NCBI GenBank assembly: GCA_018343915.1 | Contig: JABRWF010000001.1 | Coordinates: 372,001 to 436,000 of the forward strand | Length of the DNA stretch: 64,000 bases | Origin: Agroathelia rolfsii | Lineage: Eukaryota > Basidiomycota > Agaricomycetes > Amylocorticiales > Amylocorticiaceae | Direction: 5' to 3' | Shown here: piece after piece, positions 10,391 through 22,054 of the stretch | How the letters are laid out: every line of letters begins with the position of its first letter | Numbering within the stretch: position 1 is the first letter of the stretch | Notes under the pieces: generated by a model | Database searches by the model: none | The model's input: only the letters and a program-made list of their open reading frames with translations | Told to the model about the DNA's origin: nothing | Position numbers and translations under genes: made by a program

Positions 10391-12286
10391 TGTCATGGGT
10401 TACTCATGACTCAAACCAACCAAACACATCTAGCCTAGGAAGGCTAGGCAAAGAGGGGGGGAGGTACTGCTGATATCTTTAATCTCCCCCAGTAGGGAGG
10501 TGCAACTCATGTTTAAAGACCTAGAGGCAAGGTCTCCCACTGTTTCATGAAGGTATTCTTTAAAGTCCCTTTGCCAGATAGGACATGCTGTCTTAGACTA
10601 GACACAATTCTTTATACTCTCTGATCCTAGGAGTCTATATTCATACATTATAGTGACACATATTTTCACTCAGTATTATACTCCCTTAGAGCATGGAGTC
10701 ACAGTATATCCCCTTAACCTTGGGGTCTAGGTATAACAATTCAAAATGGTGATGGGGGGGGGTAAAACACACAAGAGAGAGAGTGGTAATAAAAGGTTAT
10801 ATATATTATATATAGACAAGTGTAGTGTATCTTTATGTACACTACTGTAGACCTTGTTTAAGCAATTACTTACTTGTGTAGAAAAGTAAAGGCTTGAGAT
10901 TTCTTTATAGATTTAAGGCAAATAACTATAAAGAGTGGAAGCGATTAGTCTACCTTGTAATGCAATCAAATATTAGCCAGTACCACTTGTGGTTACTTAC
11001 TTGATGAAGTTTCTTGACTACTAGGCTTGATTTGTCTTGCAAAGACTTTGGTAAGTCCTAATGAGTTGATTAGTTAGCCTGATAGCTAATGTAGGGACTT
11101 ATCCCTGTTTACTCATGATTTCTGATGTGAATTCAACTTGTATTTTCATGCTATCTACTACAGGGTTTATATACATTTCCAAATATTCAATTTTACATGA
11201 TTTTCTGTATGTAAATATAGGATTGCTGTGCTCCTACCTATTATTATCCTTATCTCTGACTTAGAATGACTCACTCCTGTGCATCTGGGTTATTCTTAGT
11301 CGCATTTATGTGTAGATAATCTATCTATAGTGTTATCTATGACTCAGAGTGACTCACTCCTGTGTAGATAAGCTATATCTATATAGATCAGCTATCTTTG
11401 GCTTTATCAGTGAGTCAAGATGACTCACTCCTGTGCAGATATGCTAAACATAGCTTTTATCAGCTGTGCATCGATTATCTATAGCATCAACTGCTATGCA
11501 AGCTATATTTACTTTATCATATGCTATAGAGATAAGTTTATACTTAGATATCAGTGAGATAAGAGATATTGGGACTGATTAGGATTGATATGGATTAGAT
11601 AAGGTTTTATCTTATCACTGTAGTAGATAATCAATATCTTTTACATAGTAAAATCGCATATATTTATTTAAATATTCATTTATTTGACTATATGCTACAT
11701 AGACAAAAACTTATTTATCTCTGTAAGTAAAATTCGGATAAATTCAAATAAATTTGTGTAAGTTCATAAGATGGTTTGTTATTTATTTAAGTATTCATTG
11801 TACATGTATATGAAATTGTTTCATTGTAATAAATACAACTTTCAACAAGTGGGAGATGAGAACTTTCAGGTGTGAGTGAGAATGACTCAGAGGGCAAAAG
11901 GTAGTCAAGCTGGATTGCAAAGGCCCTAAGGGCAGGCCTCTATATACTGTTTACAAGTACTCTAAGAATAGTCCTTAACTCTACATCAAGAGAAATAGAA
12001 GAAAGGAAAAAGAAAGAATTAGGGGAGTTAGAATAGAAGTATAGTGTAGAAAAGATCAAAGATGAAAGAAGCATCAAAGATGGGAGAAGCAAATCAATGA
12101 TGTACATCAGAAGATCAGGAAGCATACCCAAATGATGTACAGTACCATATAAACAAAGCAGCAATAAACCCAAAATAAAGAAATAAATTCTATGCACTCA
12201 AATCAAAAGGTAGAAATTCAAGAAAAATAGTAGAAAATACAGAAAAATCAGGAGAACAAGATAAGCCATAAGATCAACTCATGATA
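10391..12286 (-). repeat. Solo LTR-C, TSD ATACT, holding LTR-F
   Basis: Reverse-orientation LTR starting TGTCATGGGTTACTCATGACTC and ending CAACTCATGATA. Perfect ATACT duplications lie at 10386-10390 and 12287-12291 inside Tc1 copy 3. Its net length without the nested LTR-F is about 828 bp, like the copy at 49419-51142 (857 bp net). It contains the G-rich tract near 10755 seen in the other C copies. Confidence 0.9.
10787..11849 (-). repeat. LTR-F-like insertion, TSD AGTGG
   Basis: Inserted in LTR-C between perfect AGTGG duplications (10782-10786 and 11850-11854). Its minus-strand start TGTTGAAAG matches the F copy at 1945. The other end (CCTTTTATTA) differs from the F1 end, so either this is a variant or the F ends are not fully resolved. 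It holds three ~72-bp-spaced repeats of the motif TGACTCACTCCTGTG near 11270, 11343 and 11414. Confidence 0.7.
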
Positions 12287-12294
12287 ATACTACT

Positions 12295-12852
12295 ATGAAA
12301 CCTTTATCCAATTAACAAGTCCTTGATATTATCTGCTTGCTTAATAAACATTATTCTGCTAGGGATATTACTAAAGCTACTAGTGTATCCCATTCTTCTG
12401 TTAGCAGAATATATTCTAAACACTGTCCCTACCTTTCTAAAAGCTTAGGAGGCTATCCCTCTAAGCTTTCCTCTACTACTATATGCTATTCTATCTATCT
12501 TATTAGCTCTGGTTAGGCTGATACTGCTATAGATGTGACTAAAGCCCTTAAAAACACACTTAGGGAGTCTGTGTCTACCCAAACCATGCATAGGAGACTA
12601 AGGGAGCAGGGTTTAAAGGCTGTAACCAAGAAAAAAAGTTCTAATCTTAAGCCTTATCATAAAAGGGCTAGATTAAACTTTGTTCTTGAGCACCAGCACT
12701 GGACTCTGGAGGACTGGAAGAGGGTAATCTGGTCTAATAAGACTAAGATCAATAGGATTAGGTCTAATAGAAGGAAATAGGTGTGGAAAAAGAAGGGAAA
12801 AGGGCTTAGTGATAGGTTGGTTCAGGAAATACAAAAGTTTGATAGTGGAAAC
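12295..12852 (+). pseudogene. Tc1 transposase N-terminal half (copy 3)
   Basis: Starts ATG AAA CCT, the only one of the three copies that keeps the probable initiation codon. It covers the helix-turn-helix and the region to the first catalytic motif, here decayed (WSNKTK for WSDETK). Several TAG and TAA codons are present. It is cut at 12852 by gypsy A2 and resumes at 25793. Confidence 0.88.
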
Positions 12853-13854
12853 TGTCAAGGCTTACGCTCTTAACTTAACCAAACAATGTTAACCCTCTCA
12901 AAGGTACAAGGGTAGACTGCAAGGTCCCTTTTACAATATGTGTATATCTAGTCTTACTAGGCATGTACATGCTCCCATTGCTATCCTTTGTAATAGTAGT
13001 CTAGTTAATCTACTTTGCTTAGATTACAGTCAGTACTCTAGCCAGAGGCTTCCTGTGTGCTCTCTTTGTGTCAAATATATTTACTAAGCTTTCTTACTCA
13101 GAGTAGGCAGCTTAGCCCTCTGTACTACAACTAACACCTAAGAGGACTTGTTACTGCCTCTACCTGAATGAATAGGGTTTTGTCATGTGCAATTGCCTTT
13201 ATATATTGAGGACTTCTTATAACCCTCTTGTAACAGGGCTTACATATATGCTTACTAAGATACCTTTGAGGCTTTACACTTAATAAGGGGAATAGGGAAA
13301 GGGGGTGTGGATAGAATATGAATAAGCCTGAAGGCAAAATATATATTAGTTTATATAGAAGGGTACAAATGGGGGGGGGGGTGCCCTTATCTAAAGGCAA
13401 AAAGGTCAAAGCTAAGGTTCAGGTAAGGGTTACATGCTTGTATTTATACATAAATAAAAGGGCCTATGCACAGCCTTGATGGTCTGTGCATAGCTGGGGT
13501 TCGTAAGCAGGAACATGTCAAAATGTAGGGGCAGTGCTTTGTACCTAAGTCCAATGAGCATCTAATCAGAATAATGAGTCTAGTACTCCTTAGTAATTGC
13601 ACAGTGATTGGAATGTCCCTGGTTCCTGAGTCTAGACCTTTTGATGAAAAGGAATGATCTTGACTCCACCTTCCTAATATATACTTGTCACAAGCACTCC
13701 TGTTATATAGGGCTAACACAGCCAGTCACACGTACGTCAAGATGTTGCCTGCAAGGTATTTTGTCTCTAACTCAACCAATAAAAATTGTAAAAAATGTAA
13801 TAAAAATATGTACATGTCCATAAAGAAAAGGCAAAAAATCTCCAACTTATAACA
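12853..13854 (-). repeat. 3' LTR of A2
   Basis: 1002 bp, the same length as the other A2 LTR. It ends CTTATAACA next to the polypyrimidine complement of the polypurine tract. It includes a G-run near 13370. Confidence 0.9.
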
Positions 13855-14603
13855 TTACCCCCTTCTCAAGGGAGTTACTCCAGAACTTTCCTAGTTCCCA
13901 TTCTGCATTTTCCTTTATTGTTGTTTCTGTGTAATTTTCTATTGGCCTAAAAGGTAGCTCCTCAAAGACTGCAGCATTCAAGTATTTAGGTGCATTAGGG
14001 TGACTTTTGTGGAAGTCTCATATTCTGGCCTTGGCATGTGTTAGGTTATCGGCTGGTTCCCAATTATCTTCTCCCAAGGCATCCTTCCAACTAACAAGGT
14101 ACTCAAGTTGCTTTAGTCTTCCTGAGATCCTAGAATCCTTGATCTTAGCAACCTCCCATTCTTCTTCTCCTTCAATCTCTATAGGTTCTGGTAGAGGTTG
14201 GTCATGATCCGATGGCTTATGAGCGGATAAGAGGGATACATGGAACACATTATGAATGAACTAGGTGTAAGGGATCTTAAGGTGGTAAGCAAGGGGGCTG
14301 ATTCTTTCTAAGATTTTATAAGGTCCTGCGAACTTAGCGGATAACTTCCTTGTAGGTTGGGATGTTTTCAGGTTTTTGGTGGATAACCAAACTTTGTCAC
14401 CCTTTTGCCACTGAGGTGATTCTTATATGTGTTTGTTGAAGGATTCCTTCATCTTTTTGGCAACTAGATTAAGGGTAGATGAGGCATTGGCTTGAGTATT
14501 AGAGATTATATATAACTAGTCCTCTACTGCAGGAGTTTCAAAGATTCTGGTTAGGGAGAAATCCATTCATGGGTCAAATCTATAGTTCATCCTAAATGGT
14601 GAC

Positions 14604-14924
14604 TGTTGAGGGATACAATCCGAACATTTACATTTGTATATATCTTAATTGTTGCCCTTCTATTTTGTTTCTCTTTTATTTCCTCTCTTAATTGACGAGC
14701 ACCTACGATACACGTCACATGACTTTACATACTAAATCCGTATGCTTCCGACTTATGCCGCTTCAGTTCATTGTTATTCACTGAAGCGTGCGTATGCCTT
14801 ATTATAATTTTTCTCCTACTTTTACTAACACTATTGTAGTAACTTTGTGTTAGGTATAAATAATATAGAGTTCATTGTTATTCACTGAAGCTAACTTTGT
14901 GTTAGCTTTGCCTTTCATTCAACA
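14604..14924 (+). repeat. Solo LTR-G (321 bp), TSD GTGAC
   Basis: Starts TGTTGAGGGATAC and ends CATTCAACA, with perfect GTGAC duplications at 14599-14603 and 14925-14929 in the pol of A2. It contains GTATAAATA near 14851, two copies of TTCATTGTTATTCACTGAAG and a palindrome GCTAAC-TTTGT-GTTAGC. It is non-coding. A second copy lies inverted at 62299-62624. Confidence 0.9.
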
Positions 14925-15426
14925 GTGACATCTTAGTAGCTGAGTGTTGTCAGTTATTCAGGGTAAATTTGGTAGAGGGAAGTAGTCAAGCCCAGTCATC
15001 CTGTCAATATGATATGAAGAACCTAAGGTAAGCCTCTAATTCTTGGTTAACATGCTCTGACTGCCCATCAGTCTGGGGGTGATAAGCCGTAGACATGGCC
15101 GTAGTAATACCAAGATGCTTATATACCTCCCTTATTACCTTACTGGTGAATTAGGGACCCCTGTCCAAGGTTATTCTGGATGGTAACCTGTAAAGCTTAA
15201 ACACTTGTGACTAGAGTAGTTCCACAGTTCTAATAGTATTGATCTTCTCCATAGTTGGGATTACATGGGTCATCTTGGAGAAGTGATCAACTACAACAAG
15301 GATACTATTATACCCCTGTAAGTCTGGAAGCTTAACTATCATGTCCATAGTAATGTGGTCCCAGGGTCTAGTAGGTATAGGAAGTAGTTCGAGTAGGCCA
15401 AAAGCAGGTAGGCAAGAGGACTTATT

Positions 15427-16286
15427 TGTCAAGGGATCACTCTTGACTATGCAGAGATAATCAAAAATAAGCTCCTAATACTTAGTAAAGTACCTAAGAC
15501 TCAAGTTTTCCCACACTACACAAACCCCTATATCTATTGGGGGGGGGGGGGTAAGGGTACTCTGCTTATGTCTTATGAAGCTTCTGGAGACTTTGGCTAG
15601 AGGAGAGCGGAGACTCCAGAGGTTCCAATTCATGCATCATGTGTCTTAACTAAATAATCTAGGGAATTTCACCCTACTAAGTGAGATGAGAAGTACACTA
15701 AGACACTAGACTAGGCCCGGAGGTTAGTGAACCCTGAAGGTGAAGTTTTATTAGTAATCTACTTTAATGAAGTACAACCTGAATACTTGCCTAAAGGTAA
15801 AGAGGTCAAAGCTGGCCTTTCAGGACAAGTTATATATACTACTTATACTACTATGAAAGCTCCGTGCTAGTTCCAACATGGAGGAAAGACAAAGTAGAAT
15901 ATGCAGGGGAAGACCTTTTCCCTAACTCCAATGGGCAGCCATGTGGAGATACAACACCTTGCAGAAGCTCTGCGCTCAGGAGCAGAGCTCCTCAAGAGTT
16001 CTGGAGCCAGAGCTTGGAGGTATGTAGCGGAACCAGTATCCGTTAGGAGTTAGTCAGTGATCGGAGGTTTGTACTCCGGAGTTGTGCAGAATAGTGAACA
16101 GAAAATGCACAACTCACAATTACTCCTGTAGCGTGCAGCTTAGTCACATGAGGGCCAATCATAGGACTGCTCACTGCCTACAGACCATGCTCTTAGGGTA
16201 ATAAAAGAAAATGAAAAGAAAAGAAATATAATACATTGTTTGAATAATAACAAAAAATTTATAGTACAAAAGTCCAACTCATAACA
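15427..16286 (-). repeat. Solo LTR-D (860 bp), TSD TTATT
   Basis: TGTCAAGGG ... CTCATAACA in reverse orientation, with perfect TTATT duplications (15422-15426, 16287-16291) in A2 pol. It shares with LTR-A, J and K the hairpin and AGCTTTGACCTC core. It includes a run of 12 or more G near 15540. Other copies lie at 49720-50581 and 62743-63600. Confidence 0.92.
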
Positions 16287-17803
16287 TTATTCTGGATGCA
16301 GACCTAGTAGGTTTCTATATATTCATTTATGGCTTTGGTCATGCCAGGCCACTAATAATTTCAGGATACCAGTTCAAGGGTCTTATGTTAGCCAGGGTAG
16401 CCACTGAGTAAGCTGTTATGATACATGGAGATAATCTGAGATCAGATTTCTCTATCCACCAGTACGTAGACCCTGCCTTGCCATAGAATAACCCCATTTT
16501 CCTGATTCCACTCTTCTAAGCCTTTTTGGAGCTTGACGGGACCCAAATCCTTGACCAAACGAAGCGCCTCTACAACCTCTGCCTCAGGGGAAGCATTCTG
16601 GATTTTCTTGAGCAGTTTAGATTCTTCTTCCATCAGGATATGGCCTCTTCAAGCAGCATTTATACAAAACAGCTTGGGGTCAAGCAGGACTATATCTTGG
16701 TTGTCATTTACATCAGAGACCTGCAGGTCAGAATATTGGGAGAGTGTATTAGCCTTTCTATTTTTAGCACCCTTCTGGTAGTAGATCCTGAAGTTGTAGT
16801 CTGCTAAAAAGAGAGACCACTGAGCTTGTTGACAAGTGAGGTTATATGCCATTATCCAGTACTCCAGGTTCTTATGGTTGGTCCAGATTTTGAAAGGTTT
16901 AGGTAAGCCTTGGAGCAAATGTCGCCAATGATCTAGAGCATGGATGATGCCTAGTATTTCCTTATCCTAGATATTATAGTTTCTTTCTGCATCATTCATA
17001 GATTGGGATAGGAAAGCAATCAGATGCCAGGCACCAGATTCATCCTTTTGGCTAAGAACTGCACTAGTGGCATAGGACAAGGCATCAGTTTTTACTTGGG
17101 TCGGAGCCTTCTAATTATAGGGACATAGTACTGGAGCTGTACTGAAGGCCTTTTTGAAGTTCTCAAAGCTTTCTTATTCCTCAGGTCTCCAAGTCTAATC
17201 TACTTTTCCTGTGAGATGGTCTAGGGACTTACAGATCTTTCTAAAGTCATGAATGAAGTATCTATAATAGTTGGCTAATCCTCAGAACTTTTGGACTTCC
17301 TTGACATTTTTGGGTATGGGCCAGTCTAGGATAGGTTTAACCTTCTCAGGATCCATGCAAACCTGATGGTGGGACACAATGAAACCCAGGATATTGACTT
17401 TGGGTTTTTCGACCTCAAATTTATCTAGATTACCATACAGGTTATGTTCTCGCAGGATAGAGAGTACTTCTCATGTGACCTCTCGTAACTTTTCCTTAGT
17501 TTCTGCCCCAATGATAACATCATTGATGTAGACCCTGACAAATCCTAATTGGACTAAACAAAGGAGAATGTTGTCTATAAGGGCTTGCATAGAGGAGGGG
17601 GCATTGCAAAGGCCAAATGGCATGACTAAAGGTTCAAAGAGTCCTTGTGAGGTAATAAAGGCTGCCTTATACTCATCTCCCTCTCTGATCCTGATGTTAT
17701 TGAAGCTGGCTTGTAGGTTGATTTTGGTGAACCAGTGAAACTTGGTTATATGTTCAACAATCTCAGAGATCAAGGAAAGGGGATATGCATTTTTGATCAT
17801 TTG

Positions 17804-19692
17804 TGTCAAGAGCTGCCTTTGCAGCTAGCTCGGGTGGTGCGGCGATGCCCCTGGAGCACTAACTGCTAAAGCTGCTCACTGCCGGATGGCAGCTCTGTGG
17901 GTTCGTGGAGTCGCCTCTTTGATATCTTGGAGCCTGTGGCGATACGGGTGGTGCGGTGAGCAGTCAGACATATGGCAGGTTGAGTGGGAGGTCTGGCAAG
18001 ATCAGGCGTAGAGCAAGAGAGACCAAGCGGAGACAAGATACTAGACAAGATACTCGAGGATGCTCGAGTCTATAGGTTGACCGCTGACGATGCAGTGGGT
18101 GTAGGGCTTGTTTAGGGCCAAATACACTTAATTTTCCGACTACTGTATCTACTACATCAGGTACAGTACATATATACAAAGTACAGTAGTTGTGAAAATG
18201 ATAAATAAAGAAATGGATGAAAGACAATAGAGACAATAAGTAATAGCGCTGTCAAGGCTTGTGTGCTTGACTAATCCAACAAGCACAACCTTCTGTAAGG
18301 TACAAAGGTGGGCCGTAAGGCCGGGTTTTATGTGCGTTACTTAGTTGGATATATACCAGGGACCCACGTGCTCCCATTGCTGCTCTTTGTAATAGTCCTC
18401 CTAATTGACTACTTTGCTAGGCTAGTGGTTGGTACTCTGGACAAAAGTCTTCCCATGTACTTTGCTTTGCGTCAAATAGTCTTTTAGGTGGTTCTTACTC
18501 AAGACAGGTGGCTTAGCCCACCATGGTCTGCGTAATCCCTGCAAGGACTTGTTACTGCCTTGACCAGAATAAACTGGATTTGTTGTCACGTACAGTGCCT
18601 CCTTGTATTGAGGACTTAAGACTTAAACCGCCCTCTGATACTAGGGCTTACATGTACACTACTTAGATGCCGTTAAGGCCTTATACTAAATAGTAGAGAG
18701 AATGTGTATAGGGGTGTGGGCTAGGGCAAACAAGCCTGAAGGTGAGAATTATATTAGTTTATTATGTAAAGGATACAAGGGGGGGGTGCCCTTACCTGAA
18801 GGCGAGAAGGTCGAAGCTAAGGTTCAGGTAAGGGTTACATGCTTGTATTTGTACATAAATGAAAGGGCCCGTGCGCAGCCTTGTTGGTCTGTGCACAGCT
18901 GGGGTTTGTAAGCAGGAACATGTAATAATGCAGGGGCAGTGCTTTGTGACTAAGTCTGATGAGCAACCAATTAGAGTGATGAGTCTAGTACTCCTTAGTA
19001 ATCGCACAGTGATCGGAACGACCCTGGTTCCTAAGCCTAGACCTTTTGATGAAAAGGAATGATCTAGACTCCGCCTTCCTAATATACTCTTATCACGAGC
19101 ACTCCTGTCACATGGGGCTAACACAGCCAGTCACACGTGCGTCAAGATGTCGCCTGCAAGGTATTTTATCCATATCTCAATGAATAAAGATCGTAAAAAT
19201 ACAATAAAAATATGTACATGTTCGTAAAGAAAAGGCGAAAAATGTCCAACTCATAACAAGCGCGCGCCGTGCACTCTAGTAGTCATGCCACGCTGTGCAC
19301 GAAGTTGGGATGCATTCCTTTGGAACCATCAGCAGTCTAATCATCGATCAGAGCGCAATCATGGGGGAAGTCCAAGTACAATCTTCCCAGATAGGAAGAA
19401 TCCGCTGGTGCGGGCACATGGCGACTTGGGGAATATTGTCGAGAAGGCCAGTTGGCATGTGGAACGCTCTGATGGACAGAAACACATTGATGATGGAAAG
19501 GAAGTGCGGGAAGGCGCTGTGCACATGGCTCCAGGGAAACATCGGCAGATACATCAGAAACACTTCTAATGCATAGGGTACACGGTGACTCAGAAGGGAG
19601 GGTGTCGCTGGTGATTCCGTTGTAGATGTTTGCGTGTGTCGATGTGTGTGATTGGGACGTTCGGCGGCCAGGTGCATTAGCGGGTTGTGACA
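17804..19692 (-). repeat. Solo LTR-E, split by LTR-A, TSD ATTTG/GTTTG
   Basis: Reverse-orientation LTR, TGTCAAGAGCTGCC ... GGTTGTGACA. Flanks are ATTTG (17799-17803) and GTTTG (19693-19697), a duplication with one G-to-A difference. An LTR-A (18250-19258) sits inside it. Without that insertion it is about 875 bp, as in the forward copy at 42901-43775. It contains a TATA-like GTATATATG and the string AGTAGTCGGAAAAT on the minus strand. No internal domain of family E occurs in the window. Confidence 0.9.
18250..19258 (-). repeat. Solo LTR-A inside LTR-E, TSD AGCGC
   Basis: Family A LTR, 1009 bp, reverse orientation, with perfect AGCGC duplications at 18245-18249 and 19259-19263. It retains many CpG sites (unlike the surrounding A2 element), so it looks younger than its host. 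The insertion series here is A2, then E, then A. Confidence 0.93.
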
Positions 19693-20540
19693 GTTTGCTC
19701 ATTAAGGGTGTGATAATCCTGAACCGGATGGAGCTTCCCATTTTTCTTGGGTACAAAGAACATTGAGGCTGCAAATTCACTTTCGGACCTGTAAATATAT
19801 CCCTTGGCTAGGTTATCATCAATCCATTCATTGAGTGTATCAGTTTCATTACTACTGAGGGGGTATATATGTCCTTGTCTGAGCTTAGTTTTATTAAGTA
19901 GCTCAATCTTATGGTTAGATGACTTATGACTAGGTAATCTACTTGCTTCTTCCTCAGAGAATACATTGGCAAAGTCTTTGTACCCTGATAGCATAGTCGT
20001 AGTAGCTTGTATAGTTTCCTTTTCAGGCAAGAAGGTGATTTCTGCTGATTTCCAGTCAATTACGGGATTTTTAAGGCATAGCCAGTCGATGCCTAGGATA
20101 ACATCCTCTTAGCCAATATCTACTATACAGAGTAGTAGGTACTTTCTTTCTGATTCTATCATGATGTCTAGAATAGCAATGGATTCGATCTTTCTGATCT
20201 AGTTTGCAGAGTTGTCAATGTTATACAGAGGAATAGGGTAAGGTAATTTTTTTGTAGGTATTTTGTATTTTTTGTACATATCTATAATTTACAAAGGAGG
20301 ATGAAGCACTAGAATCAATCATAGTGAAAGTAGAAAAATCTCTAAAAGGTCCATAGAACATGATAGGAACCTTGAGGTGCTGTCCATTCATACCTGCAAG
20401 GGAATGATAGGAAGAAGATGAAACTGAAATAGTATTACAAGAAGAAAAGGAAGAAAGTCTGTTCTGAACATATGGGTCAGACTGAATAGCCCTTTTAGCT
20501 AACCTTAGGAAAAACCCATCTAATCCTTTAGGGCAGTGAT

Positions 20541-22049
20541 TGTTGGAATGGGCAATCCATGCCTCGATGGGAGTGATGGAGTCACGGTCACATGTAGTGT
20601 GACCATGTTATGTAGCTGTGATTTTTTGTAGTAGCTACTTTATTCGTTTGTCCGCGTACCGCGTCCAAGTACAAGGACAAGCGTAATGCAATCTTGCTTT
20701 TGACTCATTACTGGCTGGCTCGCTTTTCTCACACAAACGAATCTGTGTAGCAGCACGTAAAATTGCATTTCTCCTGGTCACTCAATAGACGAACGGCCGT
20801 CTGACCAGGCAGCGAGCCGCGAGTTCACTCGTCACCCCGGACTCACTTTGACAGCTCCTGGGGAGCTCTACGTGCCCGTAACCGACTATCCAACAAACCG
20901 GCATCAGGCCTCTAGGCCAGACATCACTCATGGGAACACGGAGATTGGGCAGCAATGACTGCCGGTGGAAAACAAGTCCCCTATAGAGGGCGACGGGAAG
21001 ACCATTGCGACTAGAACTCGCCAATAAACTGGCAATTGCCAGGTTTAGGTTTGGCGTACCTACCAGAGTGGATGCAGAGCAGGAGGGGATTTGCCGGAGG
21101 ACAAGATCACACACACACGCACACACGAACTCGCACGCCAGTAACGCCGTTGGGGAGGACTGTGCCCCCCACACTTGCCTAGGGCTTAGCATAAGCACAC
21201 ACCACCCGCCGCATGTTCTTACATGCATTACCCATGACTCGCAACACCCACCAGCTGTCAAGTTGGCACAGCTGACCGCTAGTCGAGCCACCGGCCGTCA
21301 TGTCAGGCGCCGCCGACCTCTAGTCGGGCTACCGGGGCAGCAAGTCAGGTCAACCGCACAAAATGGGGGAAAACATGACCACCACCATATTCTGTGCGCA
21401 CCGCCGCCGAGAGGTATTGAGCCGTGAGAACCGTCCCAGCCGCAGAGATGAGCGATGGGACAACACCACGATGGATCATGCCCATAGGACGAGCACGGAC
21501 ACCAGGGGGTGCCAAGCACAACGCCCCAGGCTATTGAGCCAAACGCATGAAGATGGATCCCGCTGCATTCAGCTCAATACTCACAGCAAGACCGGCATAG
21601 CACCAGCAACCAGAGGATGCCGGCACATGCAGGAATTAACCGCCAGGGCCCAATTGCGTGCGCACGGCTGCCGCGATTTCTGTTTTGGATTTTTGGGCGC
21701 AAGTGGTATCTTGCATTTTTTATTTTATTTCTTTCTCTTCATTCTCATTTCTTATTGCATACACTACTCCACCTACATCTACATTACCTACATAGGATTT
21801 TCTTTTCTCTTTAGTTGGATTTCCTTTGGGTTTTGATTGCAGGGATTGAGGGGGTGTGTTGGAATGGGCAATCCATGCCTCGATGGGAGTGATGGAGTCA
21901 CGGTCACATGTAGTGTGACCATGTTATGTAGCTGTGATTTTTTGTAGTAGCTACTTTATTCGTTTGTCCGCGTACCGCGTCCAAGTACAAGGACAAGCGT
22001 AATGCAATCTTGCTTTTGACTCATTACTGGCTGGCTCGCTTTTCTCACA
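20541..22049 (+). mobile_element. Complete TRIM-like element T2, TSD GTGAT
   Basis: 1509-bp element with two 193-bp LTRs (20541-20733 and 21857-22049) that look identical base for base, and perfect GTGAT duplications (20536-20540, 22050-22054). The 5' LTR is followed directly by CAAACGAAT, complementary to ATTCGTTTG inside the same LTR. A purine tract (GATTGAGGGGGTG) precedes the 3' LTR. The 1.1-kb interior has no reverse transcriptase, protease or integrase motif. Overlapping frames of 140-169 codons on both strands resemble nothing I know. This is a non-autonomous, recently inserted element. Confidence 0.92.
20734..20742 (+). promoter_or_regulatory. Primer-binding site of T2, self-complementary to its LTR
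   Basis: CAAACGAAT starts at the first base after the LTR. Its complement ATTCGTTTG occurs at mid-LTR, and adding the last LTR base extends the match to 10 nt. Decayed copies show the parallel pair (CAAATAAAT after the LTR at 39742). No match to a tRNA 3' end (TGG...) is seen. Confidence 0.7.
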
Positions 22050-22054
22050 GTGAT

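Larger units (their letters stand above)
13860..20540 (-). pseudogene. A2 pol (protease to chromodomain), decayed and interrupted
   Basis: Minus-strand text is collinear with A1 pol. It contains protease with DSSAS near 20310, RT with YINDV near 17520 (YIDDV in A1), RNase H near 17000, the integrase zinc region near 16400, the integrase core at 14950-15430, and the GPY/F and chromodomain at 14018-14420. Three solo LTRs interrupt it. Stops replace Trp and Gln codons throughout. At the codon where A1 has TGA before the GPY/F domain, this copy has TAA (plus-strand TTA at 14423-14425). The gag-pol junction keeps the GGGTTTTTCC string near 20510. Confidence 0.9.

Noticed and set aside
11250..11430. 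Regular repeats in LTR-F as a CRISPR-like array.
   Set aside because: Only three imperfect units with similar, not unique, spacers, in a eukaryotic LTR.
15540..15552. G-runs (also near 13371 and 25304) as quadruplex signals.
   Set aside because: Single homopolymer tracts of variable length at the same LTR position; likely slippage, and not four spaced runs.
20782..21836. Frames of 140-169 codons in the interior of T2 as candidate genes.
   Set aside because: Both strands are open at once, the corresponding frames are not maintained in the T copies at 4315-4940 and 51308-51724, and no domain was recognised.
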